A model generated the notes under the pieces. It worked only from the letters and a program-made list of their open reading frames with translations, was not told the origin of the DNA and searched no databases. A program made the translations under genes and the position numbers. Below are positions 9,387-17,082 of a stretch of 64,000 nucleotides of DNA, one piece after another (the stretch's first letter is position 1; the number at the start of each line of letters is the position of its first letter). The stretch comes from Lachnospiraceae bacterium (GTDB lineage Bacteria; Bacillota; Clostridia; Lachnospirales; Lachnospiraceae), in NCBI GenBank assembly GCA_910575105.1, contig CAJTDK010000005.1, forward strand, positions 205,787 through 269,786, written 5' to 3'.

Positions 9387-10174
9387 ACCGCATAGAATTT
9401 ATGACTGAACTAGCTGCACTTTTGCAGGATGTGCCGGAGGAAGAGCGAAGAGACGCGATGCAGTTCTATAATGATTATTTTGACGATGCCGGCGAAGACA
9501 AGGAGGGCGAGGTAATCGCAGAGCTGGAGAGCCCGGGGAAGGTAGCCGAGAAGATTAAGGCGGATCTTTTGGGGCAGCAGGCGGAGAAGGTATATACAGA
9601 GACGGGCTGCCAGGACGGGAGCCATACGGCTAAGCATATGCCGGCGATGAGAGAACCGGCGTCCGGAGGATATGGCCATCAGGGAGGCGGTGACGCCTGG
9701 AGCGATTCTCAGGGAGCGTACCAGAAGGATGGGGGCAATTACGGCTATCAGGAATACCAGTACGAAGGCGGGGGCAGCCAGAAACAAAAGCCATGGAGCA
9801 GCAATGCCTTAAAGGTTCTCCTGATCATTGCGATCGTTCTTGTGGGAGCGCCGGTCGTTATCCCGTGTGCCCTTGCTGTCGTGGCGGTAGTATTTGCCGG
9901 TATCTTAGCGCTGTTCGCATTCTTTTTTGCGATCGTGCTTTGCTTCATGGCGATGGCGGTCACGGGAGCGGTGCTTGTGGGCGCCGGGATTCTTGCGCTG
10001 ATTCCTGAGATAGCGGTAGGGATGGCGCTAATCGGAACTGGATTGATCCTGGGCGCGATCGGAGCGATCGGCACGGTGGTAGGAGTGAAGCTGTGCATCG
10101 TTGTATTTCCGGGGATATGCAGGGGGATCGTGTGGATATTTAGCAGGCCGTTCCAGAGAAAGGCGGTGGTATAG
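9383..10174 (+). CDS. DUF1700 (HAAS domain) membrane protein
   Basis: This 263-residue protein opens with the HAAS-type segment MNRIEFMTELAALLQDVPEE...YNDYFDDAGE, which ends in a VAEKIKADL helix at about residue 63. A Gly/Gln/Tyr-rich linker follows (about 80-130). The C-terminal half is very hydrophobic, with about three to four membrane helices. The family is found next to PadR regulators, and the HAAS segment may be where the PadR protein docks. That partnership is inferred from family context. The start overlaps the PadR stop. Confidence 0.85.
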   Translation: MNRIEFMTELAALLQDVPEEERRDAMQFYNDYFDDAGEDKEGEVIAELESPGKVAEKIKADLLGQQAEKVYTETGCQDGSHTAKHMPAMREPASGGYGHQGGGDAWSDSQGAYQKDGGNYGYQEYQYEGGGSQKQKPWSSNALKVLLIIAIVLVGAPVVIPCALAVVAVVFAGILALFAFFFAIVLCFMAMAVTGAVLVGAGILALIPEIAVGMALIGTGLILGAIGAIGTVVGVKLCIVVFPGICRGIVWIFSRPFQRKAVV

Positions 10175-10176
10175 GG

Positions 10177-11184
10177 ATGAAAAGAGGATGGAAGATCTTC
10201 TGGATCGTGTGCGGCGTATGTGTAGGCGCCGGTCTGGTGTGCTGTATGATCGCGTTTGTTTTGGGGGTGTCGTTGGAGGCTATCGAGGATAGGTTTCCGA
10301 ATGGGATCGTCATCGGGCGTATGATTGAGAATGATTATGATGATTATGATGATGACTTTGACACTGATGATTATGATGAAGACGATGACGATTACGACGA
10401 TGACTACGATGATGAAGACGATTACGACGATGACGGCTGGGACGGAAGTCATGACGGGACGCCGCATAGCATGGAGCATACGGCTGCGCATGGTGCAGTC
10501 ACCAACACGGGAAGCAGGACGGAGATCATATCCGGCACGGGAAGCCAGACCTTTACCGGGGTTAATTCCATAGATACCGAGTTGTGGGGAGCAGCCTTGG
10601 AGGTGGATTATACATCGGCCGCGCCGGAGGAAATCCGGGTCGAGACGGAGAACTTCAACAAGAAGTTAGGGCTTAAGTGCTATATGGATGAAGATGAGCT
10701 TAAGATCGTCACAAAAAAGAGGATCGTCGGTGTTCCGGGCAGTAGGTATGGCAGGCTCATTATCCATATACCAAAGGATTATCAGTTTAATGAGGCGTCC
10801 TTAAGCCTTGGCAGAGGATTTGTTCATGTCTCGGATATTCATGCGGCAGAGCTGTCTGTTGACGTGGGGGCAGGCGAAGGGGCCGTGGAAAACTTTACGG
10901 CAGGCAAGGCGGAGCTGAAGTGCGGCGCAGGAAGCATGGTGGTGTCGGGAACTGCAGACAAAAAGACGGAGATCGACTGCGGTGTCGGGGAAGTTTCCTA
11001 CATGGCCGGCGGGAAGGAAAAGGACTATAATTACAAGATTGACTGCGGGATAGGCAGTATCGCCTGCGGGGAAGCGAGCTTCTCCGGTATCGGCGCAGAA
11101 AAAAAGATTGACAATAATGCTGCGAAGAGTATGGAGATTACCTGCGGCATGGGAACTGTAGCAGTTACATTTTCAGAGGAATAG
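10177..11184 (+). CDS. DUF4097 protein with Asp-rich linker
   Basis: This 335-residue protein starts with a membrane anchor (residues about 5-28). It then has an extraordinary stretch of Asp and Tyr with some Glu (about residues 49-87), a Ser/Thr/Gly spacer, and a C-terminal repeat region of the DUF4097 kind: short beta strands such as GAAKEL/GAGEG and IDCGIGSI recur every 18-25 residues. DUF4097 domains are predicted extracytoplasmic beta-helices and often lie in PadR-controlled envelope operons. The acidic run is coded by GAT/GAC repeats and could bind cations or act as a charged spacer; that role is inference. It begins 2 bases after the DUF1700 stop. Confidence 0.82.
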   Translation: MKRGWKIFWIVCGVCVGAGLVCCMIAFVLGVSLEAIEDRFPNGIVIGRMIENDYDDYDDDFDTDDYDEDDDDYDDDYDDEDDYDDDGWDGSHDGTPHSMEHTAAHGAVTNTGSRTEIISGTGSQTFTGVNSIDTELWGAALEVDYTSAAPEEIRVETENFNKKLGLKCYMDEDELKIVTKKRIVGVPGSRYGRLIIHIPKDYQFNEASLSLGRGFVHVSDIHAAELSVDVGAGEGAVENFTAGKAELKCGAGSMVVSGTADKKTEIDCGVGEVSYMAGGKEKDYNYKIDCGIGSIACGEASFSGIGAEKKIDNNAAKSMEITCGMGTVAVTFSEE

Positions 11185-11202
11185 AAGCAAGGAGGAGAAG
11201 AT

Positions 11203-11391
11203 ATGGAACCGAAAAAATTGTACCGTTCAAGAAGAGACCGCATGGTTTGCGGCGTATGTGCAGGAATTGCAGAGTATTTTAACATTGATCCGACGCTGAT
11301 CCGTCTGGGGCTGGTGCTTCTGGCATGCACCGGGAGCGGGATACTGGCGTATTTCATTGCGGCGATTATTATTCCGGATGACCCGAGGTAG
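11203..11391 (+). CDS. PspC-domain protein
   Basis: This 62-residue protein is a bare PspC domain. KLYRSRRDRMVCGVCAGIAEYF is followed by DPTLIRLGLVLL, a glycine-rich turn and a second hydrophobic segment ending in IIIPDDPR. PspC proteins are small membrane proteins tied to envelope-stress signalling. AAGGAGGAGA lies before the ATG. As the last gene after PadR, DUF1700 and DUF4097, it supports a membrane-stress role for the operon. Confidence 0.92.
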   Translation: MEPKKLYRSRRDRMVCGVCAGIAEYFNIDPTLIRLGLVLLACTGSGILAYFIAAIIIPDDPR

Positions 11392-11805
11392 AGGACAGGG
11401 CTGTTAACCGAAAAAGAGTGCTTCACGAGACTGTTAACCGAAGCAATCGATCGGAAATAATTAACAGATATTTACAGCCCAAACGCATTGACAAATCATT
11501 GAAAATTGCAATACTAATAATAACTCATCTGCCATGCGTAGAAGGAGTTCCTAAAGGCGTCTTGCTAAGCAAGGCGTCTTTTGCTTTGTCTAAGCAACTT
11601 GATGTTAGTCAATATTCCGTTAGTTCAACAATTATATTACTTTGGTGATACAGCCAGTCCGTAAATTCTTTCGGGCTGGCCCCGGAACAGTATTTCACCC
11701 ACTAGGATTTCATGGCGGTTATTGATTTCAACACATCGGCCACCGTTAGTCAGAACGGGGATTACTTAACTTAAAGATAGTATATACATACAGCCTGCTG
11801 ATCCA
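11392..11805. other. Non-coding junction region with short direct repeats
   Basis: No convincing gene is seen. CTGTTAACCGA occurs at 11401 and again at 11431, exactly 30 bp apart. AAGGCGTCTT occurs twice near 11554 and 11571. An inverted repeat GCCAGTCCG...CGGGCTGGC lies near 11653-11680. TTGACA at 11488 has only a weak -10 partner. The stretch marks the border between the core operon and decayed mobile DNA. Confidence 0.45.
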
Positions 11806-12169
11806 TTGCTTGCAGATACCCCGCAGAAACCAAACCATAAAGAAAAGGAGTTTCTCATCCCAGATTTGAGATTACCCGCCGAGGAAGAACAACCGATAGG
11901 TATTTGGAGACAACGGAATCTGGATTATCTGAAGCAGTATCGAAAGGTTACATACATCAATCTTCTCACGAGTAGCAGACTTAACGCCTATCTTGCTGAT
12001 ATTGACAGGCAGGCATAGGAACACTTTGAAAGGCTCATAGAGTGCATGAAACAGGCACAGTGCAACAGAACAGCTAAAGGAAAAAAACGCCTTAGAATGG
12101 ACAGGACGAATAAATAGCATAAGGGCTTGTGCGAGGGAGATTGCGAACGAAGAAATCATATACGCATAG
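11806..12169 (+). pseudogene. TnpV-like transposon protein, broken
   Basis: The translated remnant reads FLIPDLRLPAEEEQPIG, then WRQRNLDYLKQYRKVTY and NLLTSSRLNAYLADIDRQA, the recognisable core of TnpV, a small protein carried by Clostridia mobile elements. After DIDRQA there is an in-frame TAG (12016-12018). The reading then continues as EHFERLIECMKQAQ and shifts frame near 12065 to the proper C-terminal segment LEWTGRINSIRACAREI...IIYA, which stops at 12169. One nonsense mutation plus one frameshift make it a pseudogene. It shows that a mobile element once occupied this site. Confidence 0.75.
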
Positions 12170-12287
12170 CAGATTGGCAAAAAATGGGGAATACTTGGCT
12201 GATCCCGAAAGGCTCTGAAAAATCTGCTGATAGAAGATACAAGGACAATGTGGGTGAAACTACAAAACAAAAGGAGGGCGCGGTTCA

Positions 12288-12894
12288 GTGAATAGGTATA
12301 AAATTATGCTTGTTGATGATGAGCCAGACATATTAGATTTACTTGAAAAAGCTCTAAACATAGAAGGTTTTTACAATATTACTAAAATTGATAATGGGAT
12401 ATCCACTGTAATTACGTGTAAGGAAATTCAACCAGACATCATCATCTTAGACGTTATGTTACCAGATATAGATGGGTATGAAGTGTGTAAATAAATACGG
12501 GAGTTTTCGCATTGTCCTGTTTTGTTTCTTTCTTCAAAAAATGATGAATTGGATAAAAAACTTGGCTTGGCTGTTGGCGGTGACGATTACGTCACAAAGC
12601 CGTTTAGTCCAAAAGAAATGGTATATAGGGTGAAAGCTGGGTTACGCCGTGCAGAATACAGACAAGTTCCAATACGGGATTTTTCTATTAAAATTGGTGA
12701 ATTGATGATAGATACTGACGGTTGTAGGGTATTGAAGAATAATAAGGAAATCGGATTAACCGCACGGGAATTTGAAATTTTACGGTATTTGGCGGAGAAT
12801 TTAGGACGGGTAATCAGCCGTGAACGCTTATATGAAATTGTTTGGGGTGAGGACAGCTTTGGGTGTGATAATACCTAAAATTCCGTATCAATTA
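12288..12894 (+). pseudogene. OmpR/PhoB-type response regulator, nonsense-mutated and truncated by IS
   Basis: The receiver domain begins YKIMLVDDEPDILDLLEKAL with the acidic pair DDE and the phospho-acceptor in IIILDVMLPDIDGYEV. It is broken by an in-frame TAA at 12492-12494. The same frame resumes at IREFSHCPVLFLSSKNDE, with the conserved Lys in DDYVTKPFSP and the winged-helix segment LTAREFEILRYLAENLGRVISRE. Another stop follows CDNT at about 12878, and the distal wing is missing where the IS element begins. It resembles VanR-like regulators. No intact sensor kinase is nearby. Confidence 0.85.
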
Positions 12895-12902
12895 TACATA
12901 TG

Positions 12903-14462
12903 TCAGCCGATGTTTAGCCCAAAGAGTTCAATAATTTCTCTCTGAAAAGCTGTTGTCGTTGTGTAGATCGGCTTACGTTTCCCTTCAACAGAAACTACCC
13001 GCAGGGATTTCATCTCATCTATCACTTCCTGCATATTATGGCTCTTGAACCATCCGGCCTCATTCATGATGTTTTTAATCTGGGAAGAAAGTATCAGGGC
13101 GATATACTGGATAAACAGCCGCCCGTCCATTGCTGCTGAGGAATGGATACGCAGCCTTTTCATATCAAGGTCATTTTTCAGGTCATCGAAATGCTTTTCT
13201 ATTGTATCCTTCATCCGGTATATTTCAAGTGCCTCCACCGGGTCTTTGACATCATTTGTCGCAAGCACAAGCCAGCCGACACTGTTCTTTCTGCAGGCAT
13301 CTATTGCTTCCTGATTGTATTCAACCTTCCTGCCCCGCTTAGGAGTCTCCTTGACAGTAAAAAATCTTTCGTAGTCTTTCTGATGCTCTTTTACCGTACT
13401 CCCTGAGCAGAGTTCCTCATATTCCATCAGGATCCGGTGGCTGAACTTTTTCTCATCCAGCGCGGCTTTGATACTGTCAAAATAAACATGAAGGTAGCAG
13501 CGGTGCCCTTTCCACTTTATGAGTTCTGTGTCCGCATAGAGTTCTTCCCCAAGGACATTACAGTAATGGCGGTAAGAGACCATTTCATCATTGCGGTGGC
13601 GCTCTGCCGCATCCAAAGAAAGGGATGTCGTAAACGGAACGCCAACCAGAAACCGCATATGCCTTCTGTACATGGCATCCACGTTATCCTCGCTGTAAAA
13701 CCCCTTATCCATGACCATATGCAACCGTTTCACGTCAACGAGGTCAAACCTTTTAAGGCTTTCCTCCATCGTGCCGACATCATGGATGCTTCCAGGCATA
13801 GCCCTGAAGAATAAAGGAAGACGGCTTGTATGTCCGCTGACCATCAGGAGATTGACCTGCGGAAGTTTTTCTTTGTCTCTGTTGTACCCATAGGATACAA
13901 ATTCGTTCATCTCACTATAGGAGGAAACGCTTGTGATGTCCATGCAGTAATACCTGTCACAGCTATTATGTTCCAGCCATGCTGAAAAGAAGCCCTGGAC
14001 GAGTTCCGGCGTGATCCGTATCAGCAGTTCACTGATCCGCTGGTCGGCAAGCACCGTCTCATAAGGCGTGACTGCCTGCTGGGACCATTTTTCAGCTCTG
14101 GACAGCGCCTGCCCTTCGCTGACAAGGTAATAGGCGCATGTCAGGATGGCATCCCAGTCGTTGGGAAAGGATCTTTTCAGTATATGGCCGAGCTCGATAT
14201 CTGCACATACCTTATCCAAAAGGGAGGATACGCCACAACTGTAAGTGAAGCATTTGGGCGGCTTTTTTTCTGATTTGGTCGTAATATTTTTCTGATTGCC
14301 GCCACGCATGCCATTTGGCTGCACTGTTCCGGTTTCCGGGTCAAGATGTCCAATGCACTTACGTTTTGAATTTGGTTTTTTTGACTTTTTATCCCAGTAT
14401 GAGACGTTTTCATAAACGTATGTGGTGCCATTTTTGTGTTTTAGATAGACCAGAGATGCCAT
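12903..14462 (-). CDS. IS1634-family transposase
   Basis: This 519-residue DDE transposase is apparently intact. Candidate catalytic residues are Asp in YYCMDITSVSS, Asp in HMVMDKGFYSEDN, and Glu in MKDTIEKHFDDLKNDLDMKRLRIHS. The N-terminus MASLVYLKHKNGTTYVYENV and a C-terminal domain with ALILSSQIKNIM are usual for the IS1634/IS1549-type group. An upstream ATG at 14480 is in frame, but GGAGGG eight bases before 14462 favours the later start. The gene ends inside the left inverted repeat. Confidence 0.88.
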   Translation of the reverse strand: MASLVYLKHKNGTTYVYENVSYWDKKSKKPNSKRKCIGHLDPETGTVQPNGMRGGNQKNITTKSEKKPPKCFTYSCGVSSLLDKVCADIELGHILKRSFPNDWDAILTCAYYLVSEGQALSRAEKWSQQAVTPYETVLADQRISELLIRITPELVQGFFSAWLEHNSCDRYYCMDITSVSSYSEMNEFVSYGYNRDKEKLPQVNLLMVSGHTSRLPLFFRAMPGSIHDVGTMEESLKRFDLVDVKRLHMVMDKGFYSEDNVDAMYRRHMRFLVGVPFTTSLSLDAAERHRNDEMVSYRHYCNVLGEELYADTELIKWKGHRCYLHVYFDSIKAALDEKKFSHRILMEYEELCSGSTVKEHQKDYERFFTVKETPKRGRKVEYNQEAIDACRKNSVGWLVLATNDVKDPVEALEIYRMKDTIEKHFDDLKNDLDMKRLRIHSSAAMDGRLFIQYIALILSSQIKNIMNEAGWFKSHNMQEVIDEMKSLRVVSVEGKRKPIYTTTTAFQREIIELFGLNIG

Positions 14463-14475
14463 GTTGATTCCCTCC

Positions 14476-14522
14476 GACATATGTATAATTTCCTGTTTTT
14501 AGCATACCTTTATACATATGTC
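14476..14522. promoter_or_regulatory. Inverted repeat at the transposase promoter
   Basis: GACATATGTATAA (14476-14488) and TTATACATATGTC (14510-14522) are perfect 13-bp inverted copies 21 bp apart, immediately upstream of the transposase start. A third copy, TTATACATATGTC, lies at 12892-12904 on the left edge of the element. They may be transposase-binding or operator sites. Confidence 0.55.
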
Positions 14523-14559
14523 TGTAAAGAAAAAAATTGGCTAAACACTGATTTTATAA

Positions 14560-14595
14560 GGGATTTGGGGAATAAGCTTAAAACCTATGTATAAC
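14560..14595 (+). pseudogene. Possible 3' tail of the response regulator beyond the IS
   Basis: Just after the IS the codons read GIWGISLKTYV followed by a stop. This resembles the usual response-regulator C-terminus (TVWGVGYKL type) with two residues lost. If right, the IS insertion plus a deletion removed about 25 codons of the winged helix. The match is short, so this is tentative. Confidence 0.3.
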
Positions 14596-14721
14596 AATTT
14601 CGGGAGATTAGGTTCCATGTCTAACTTGTACTAATTATATTCTAATACCAAGATAGAGATAGATGTGTTTTAGGGCAATGTGATCAGAAACAATTCAGGT
14701 AACGGTCAGAGTATATCGATT

Positions 14722-14750
14722 GGATACAGGGAGATTATAGCCCTGTATCC
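14722..14750. terminator. Perfect hairpin between the IS and the DMT exporter
   Basis: GGATACAGGG (14722-14731) pairs perfectly with CCCTGTATCC (14741-14750) over a 9-base loop. No strong T run follows on either strand. It lies just past the stop of the minus-strand exporter gene, so termination or mRNA 3'-end protection is likely. Confidence 0.45.
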
Positions 14751-14763
14751 GTCAAAAACTCTT

Positions 14764-15648
14764 TTAACAGGCTTTACGGTCCGGAAAAAAGAAATACACA
14801 GTCATTCCGAACATGATCACCGATATTCCGATAAATTGTTGGAGTACAACTGCTTCATGAAGTATCAGATAAGCAAGGAAACAGGTGCCGATCGGTTCCC
14901 CCAGAATGCTCATTGTTACTGCAGAAGCAGGTACTCTTTTTAAAAGAAGATTGAAGATGAACTGTCCGCCGATCGTTGAAATTACAGCCAGTCCAATAAA
15001 TGCCAGCCATGTATGAACAGTATATCCCCTGAGAGAATCATTTCGGGATACAATATAAATAAGAAGGATAATCGCACTGAAAAAATAACTTAAAGTAGAA
15101 TATGTAACGGCAGAGATGTCTTTCCGGACATTTTCTCCGACAAAAAAATACAGGGATATGACTCCGGCAGCAACCAGGGCAAGGATATCACCAAGCAGAC
15201 TTTTTCCGCTGATTTGTAAGTCGCCGGATCCGATGATAATGCAGCCGCATAAGGCAATTATGCACCCGGTCAGTGCGGTTGTTTTTATCTTTTTCCGGTT
15301 TACAAATCGTTCCAGTGCCAGCGAAAACAAAGGCTGCAGACACACAAGGATTGTTGAGCTTGCAACGGATGTGAAGTTTAGTGATTCAAACCAAAGTACA
15401 TAATGTAAAGCCAGTAATAAGCCGGCAGATATGATCTGCATCCATTGTTTTGCTTGTAGAGTGTTAATTTCTGACCGGTTTTTTTGTCTGAACAGAAAAA
15501 ATGGTGTCAGAACGATTGCGGCAATGAGCAGCCGGTAAAACGCCATAACGGATGAAGGGGCGACTGCTATTTTAGCAAAAATAGCAGATGTCGACAATGC
15601 GAAAACACCTCCGAAAAGAATCAGGTATGTTTTAGATTTTGAGTACAT
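14764..15648 (-). CDS. EamA/DMT-family transporter
   Basis: This 294-residue protein has about ten membrane helices in two EamA repeats. The first begins at YLILFGGVFALSTSAIFAKIAVAPSSVMAFYRLLIAA; the second ends with the typical ILGEPIGTCFLAYLILHEAVVLQQFIGISVIMFG. Members export or import small metabolites such as amino acids; the substrate cannot be told. AGGAGGAAAATT precedes the ATG. It is divergent from an XRE-cupin regulator across 160 bp, which suggests that regulator controls it. Confidence 0.9.
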   Translation of the reverse strand: MYSKSKTYLILFGGVFALSTSAIFAKIAVAPSSVMAFYRLLIAAIVLTPFFLFRQKNRSEINTLQAKQWMQIISAGLLLALHYVLWFESLNFTSVASSTILVCLQPLFSLALERFVNRKKIKTTALTGCIIALCGCIIIGSGDLQISGKSLLGDILALVAAGVISLYFFVGENVRKDISAVTYSTLSYFFSAIILLIYIVSRNDSLRGYTVHTWLAFIGLAVISTIGGQFIFNLLLKRVPASAVTMSILGEPIGTCFLAYLILHEAVVLQQFIGISVIMFGMTVYFFFPDRKAC

Positions 15649-15692
15649 AATTTTCCTCCTGGTTTTATTATATTACATTCTGTGCAATATAC

Positions 15693-15722
15693 TTTACAAA
15701 AACACTATACATCATATATAAT
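15693..15722 (+). promoter_or_regulatory. Promoter of the XRE-cupin regulator gene
   Basis: TTTACA (15693-15698) and TATAAT (15717-15722) are 18 bp apart and read toward the regulator gene. The region also has to hold the leftward exporter promoter, so the two probably overlap. Confidence 0.55.
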
Positions 15723-15808
15723 ACAAGGACAATAGAACAGGAGAAATTACAATATCTTATAACATTTGTTTTTAAATAGACAATATATTAGAAAAGAAGG
15801 AGAGCCGG

Positions 15809-16369
15809 ATGCTTTATCACCGTTTAGGACAGACCCTTATTAATTATCGCAAAAAAGAGGGTCTGACAATCCGTCAGTTTGCAGAACAATCGGGGATCAG
15901 CACATCTTTGATCAGCCAGATTGAGCGCGGGCAGGCGAATCCGTCACTGAGTGTGCTTCAACTGCTGGCGCAGGCACTCAATGTCCCTTTGTATACTTTG
16001 TTTGTTAATGAAATAAATTATGAAAGCCTTATATCCAGGAAAAAGACCCGAAAAAAGATCTATCGGAAAGACAATAATCATATTGTGAAGGATGTTCTGA
16101 CACCGGATTTCATGAAGACATATATTAAGTTATTAATGATGGAACTTAATCCCCATACCAGTACGACAGATAGCGAGTATGTTCATTCGGATAAAGAAGA
16201 AATTGCAGTGGTAACAAGAGGGCGGGTCATTGTGCAATTAGACGGACATGAGTTTATTCTGGATGAGGGCGATGTTGTCAGAGTTCCTCCAAATGTAAAA
16301 CACCATTTTGAGAACAAAAGCAGCGAAACCATACAAGTGCTTTTTGTCCTTACTCCGGCAATTTTGTAA
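15809..16369 (+). CDS. XRE-family regulator with cupin domain
   Basis: This 186-residue protein has an N-terminal helix-turn-helix (LGQTLINYRKKEGLTIRQFAEQSGISTSLISQIERGQANPSLSVL in segments, residues 6-50). A linker and a C-terminal cupin barrel follow, with HSDKEEIAVVTRGRVIVQLDGHEFILDEGDVVRVPPNVKHHFEN as the small-molecule-binding fold. Such regulators usually sense an amino acid, polyamine or sugar derivative and control a neighbouring transporter. GAAGGAGAG precedes the ATG. It is divergent from the DMT exporter. Confidence 0.92.
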   Translation: MLYHRLGQTLINYRKKEGLTIRQFAEQSGISTSLISQIERGQANPSLSVLQLLAQALNVPLYTLFVNEINYESLISRKKTRKKIYRKDNNHIVKDVLTPDFMKTYIKLLMMELNPHTSTTDSEYVHSDKEEIAVVTRGRVIVQLDGHEFILDEGDVVRVPPNVKHHFENKSSETIQVLFVLTPAIL

Positions 16370-16520
16370 AGTTAATGAGACGTTCGATCAAAGAGACAGG
16401 GAGAAGAATTTACTTTTGCAATTTAAGAAACTTTAAAGTTGCTGTAAAATTGCGGGAGGATTTGACAAAGGATGAAAAAATAGCTGCATTGAATAATGAA
16501 AGTGAAGATTTCAGATTAGG

Positions 16521-16559
16521 CGGTATAGCCCCGAATTATAAGGGCTGTACCGTCTTTTT
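16521..16559 (+). terminator. Rho-independent terminator after the XRE-cupin gene
   Basis: CGGTATAGCCC (16521-16531) pairs with GGGCTGTACCG (16542-16552), with one G-T pair, followed by TCTTTTT. The stretch 16370-16769 holds no other recognised feature. Confidence 0.85.
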
Positions 16560-16769
16560 GAGTTTCTGTGCGCCTTACCGTTTTGGCTGTGCAGCAGATA
16601 GGGAACTTCCGGTATTCCCGGCGGAGGCTCTGGCTTTGAGGAGACGGGTGCAGGATGGAGCACGACCCTCTTTCTGCGCGGTTTTGTATATTTTGCAGGA
16701 GAGTGTCAATACTTATAGCGTGATCATACCAGTATGCCGCAGGGCAATCAAATGAAAGGAGTATTACAG

Positions 16770-16964
16770 ATGGCAGGGAAAAAGCAAAAAGAGATTAAGC
16801 TGGAGGAATTGACGCGGGAAGAAAAGATGAAATACGAGATCGCAGAGGAGCTTGGACTTTTAGACAGGGTGATGACGGACGGCTGGCGTTCTCTGTCCTC
16901 AAAAGAGACGGGCCGGATCGGAGGACTTCTTGCCAGAAGAAAAAGGTCAGCCGGACAAAAATAA
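16770..16964 (+). CDS. Small acid-soluble spore protein, alpha/beta type
   Basis: This 64-residue protein carries the alpha/beta SASP signature. EKMKYEIAEELGL contains the germination-protease cleavage region, and SLSSKETGRIGGLLARRK is the second conserved DNA-binding segment. SASPs coat spore DNA and protect it from UV and hydrolysis, so the organism is probably a spore former. AAAGGAG at 16755-16761 supports the ATG at 16770 over one six codons upstream. It is a divergent member; expression under sigma-G is expected from the family but the promoter is not obvious. Confidence 0.85.
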   Translation: MAGKKQKEIKLEELTREEKMKYEIAEELGLLDRVMTDGWRSLSSKETGRIGGLLARRKRSAGQK

Positions 16965-17011
16965 CGAAAATATTACGAATGTTAATAAGTGTGAAAATTT
17001 TTTGACATCTG

Positions 17012-17040
17012 TTGAAAATAGAGGTTCCTTTTGCTATAAT
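17012..17040 (+). promoter_or_regulatory. Extended -10 promoter for the WecG/TagA-like gene
   Basis: TTGAAA (17012-17017) and TATAAT (17035-17040) are 17 bp apart, with TGC immediately before the -10 box (extended -10). The downstream gene starts 43 bases later. Confidence 0.75.
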
Positions 17041-17082
17041 CGAAAAACCAATAGAGTAAAGTACAGTAGTAGTGGTGGATAT

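Larger units (their letters stand above)
12892..14553 (-). mobile_element. IS1634-like insertion sequence
   Basis: An element of about 1.65 kb with one transposase gene on the minus strand. Both ends carry TGTTTAGCC in inverted orientation: TCAGCCGATGTTTAGCC at the left (12903-12919), and GGCTAAACACTGA at the right (14539-14551). The transposase stop lies within the left end. The element sits inside the response-regulator pseudogene. Exact ends and target duplication could not be fixed; the left limit may be a few bases further in. Confidence 0.7.

Noticed and set aside
10325..10573. A Met/Thr-rich open frame and a minus-strand Ile/Val-rich one over the GAT repeats
   Set aside because: Both are other-frame readings of the Asp-rich stretch of the DUF4097 gene.
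11418..11648. A 76-codon open frame after the PspC gene
   Set aside because: Low-complexity translation, no family match, no ribosome site, and it contains direct repeats.
12892..12904. TTATACATATGTC as the target duplication of the IS
   Set aside because: It is too long and one of the three copies is inverted inside the element, so it belongs to the IS itself.
16375..16755. A 126-codon open frame after the XRE-cupin gene
   Set aside because: It runs across a strong terminator hairpin and matches no family I know; no good ribosome site.
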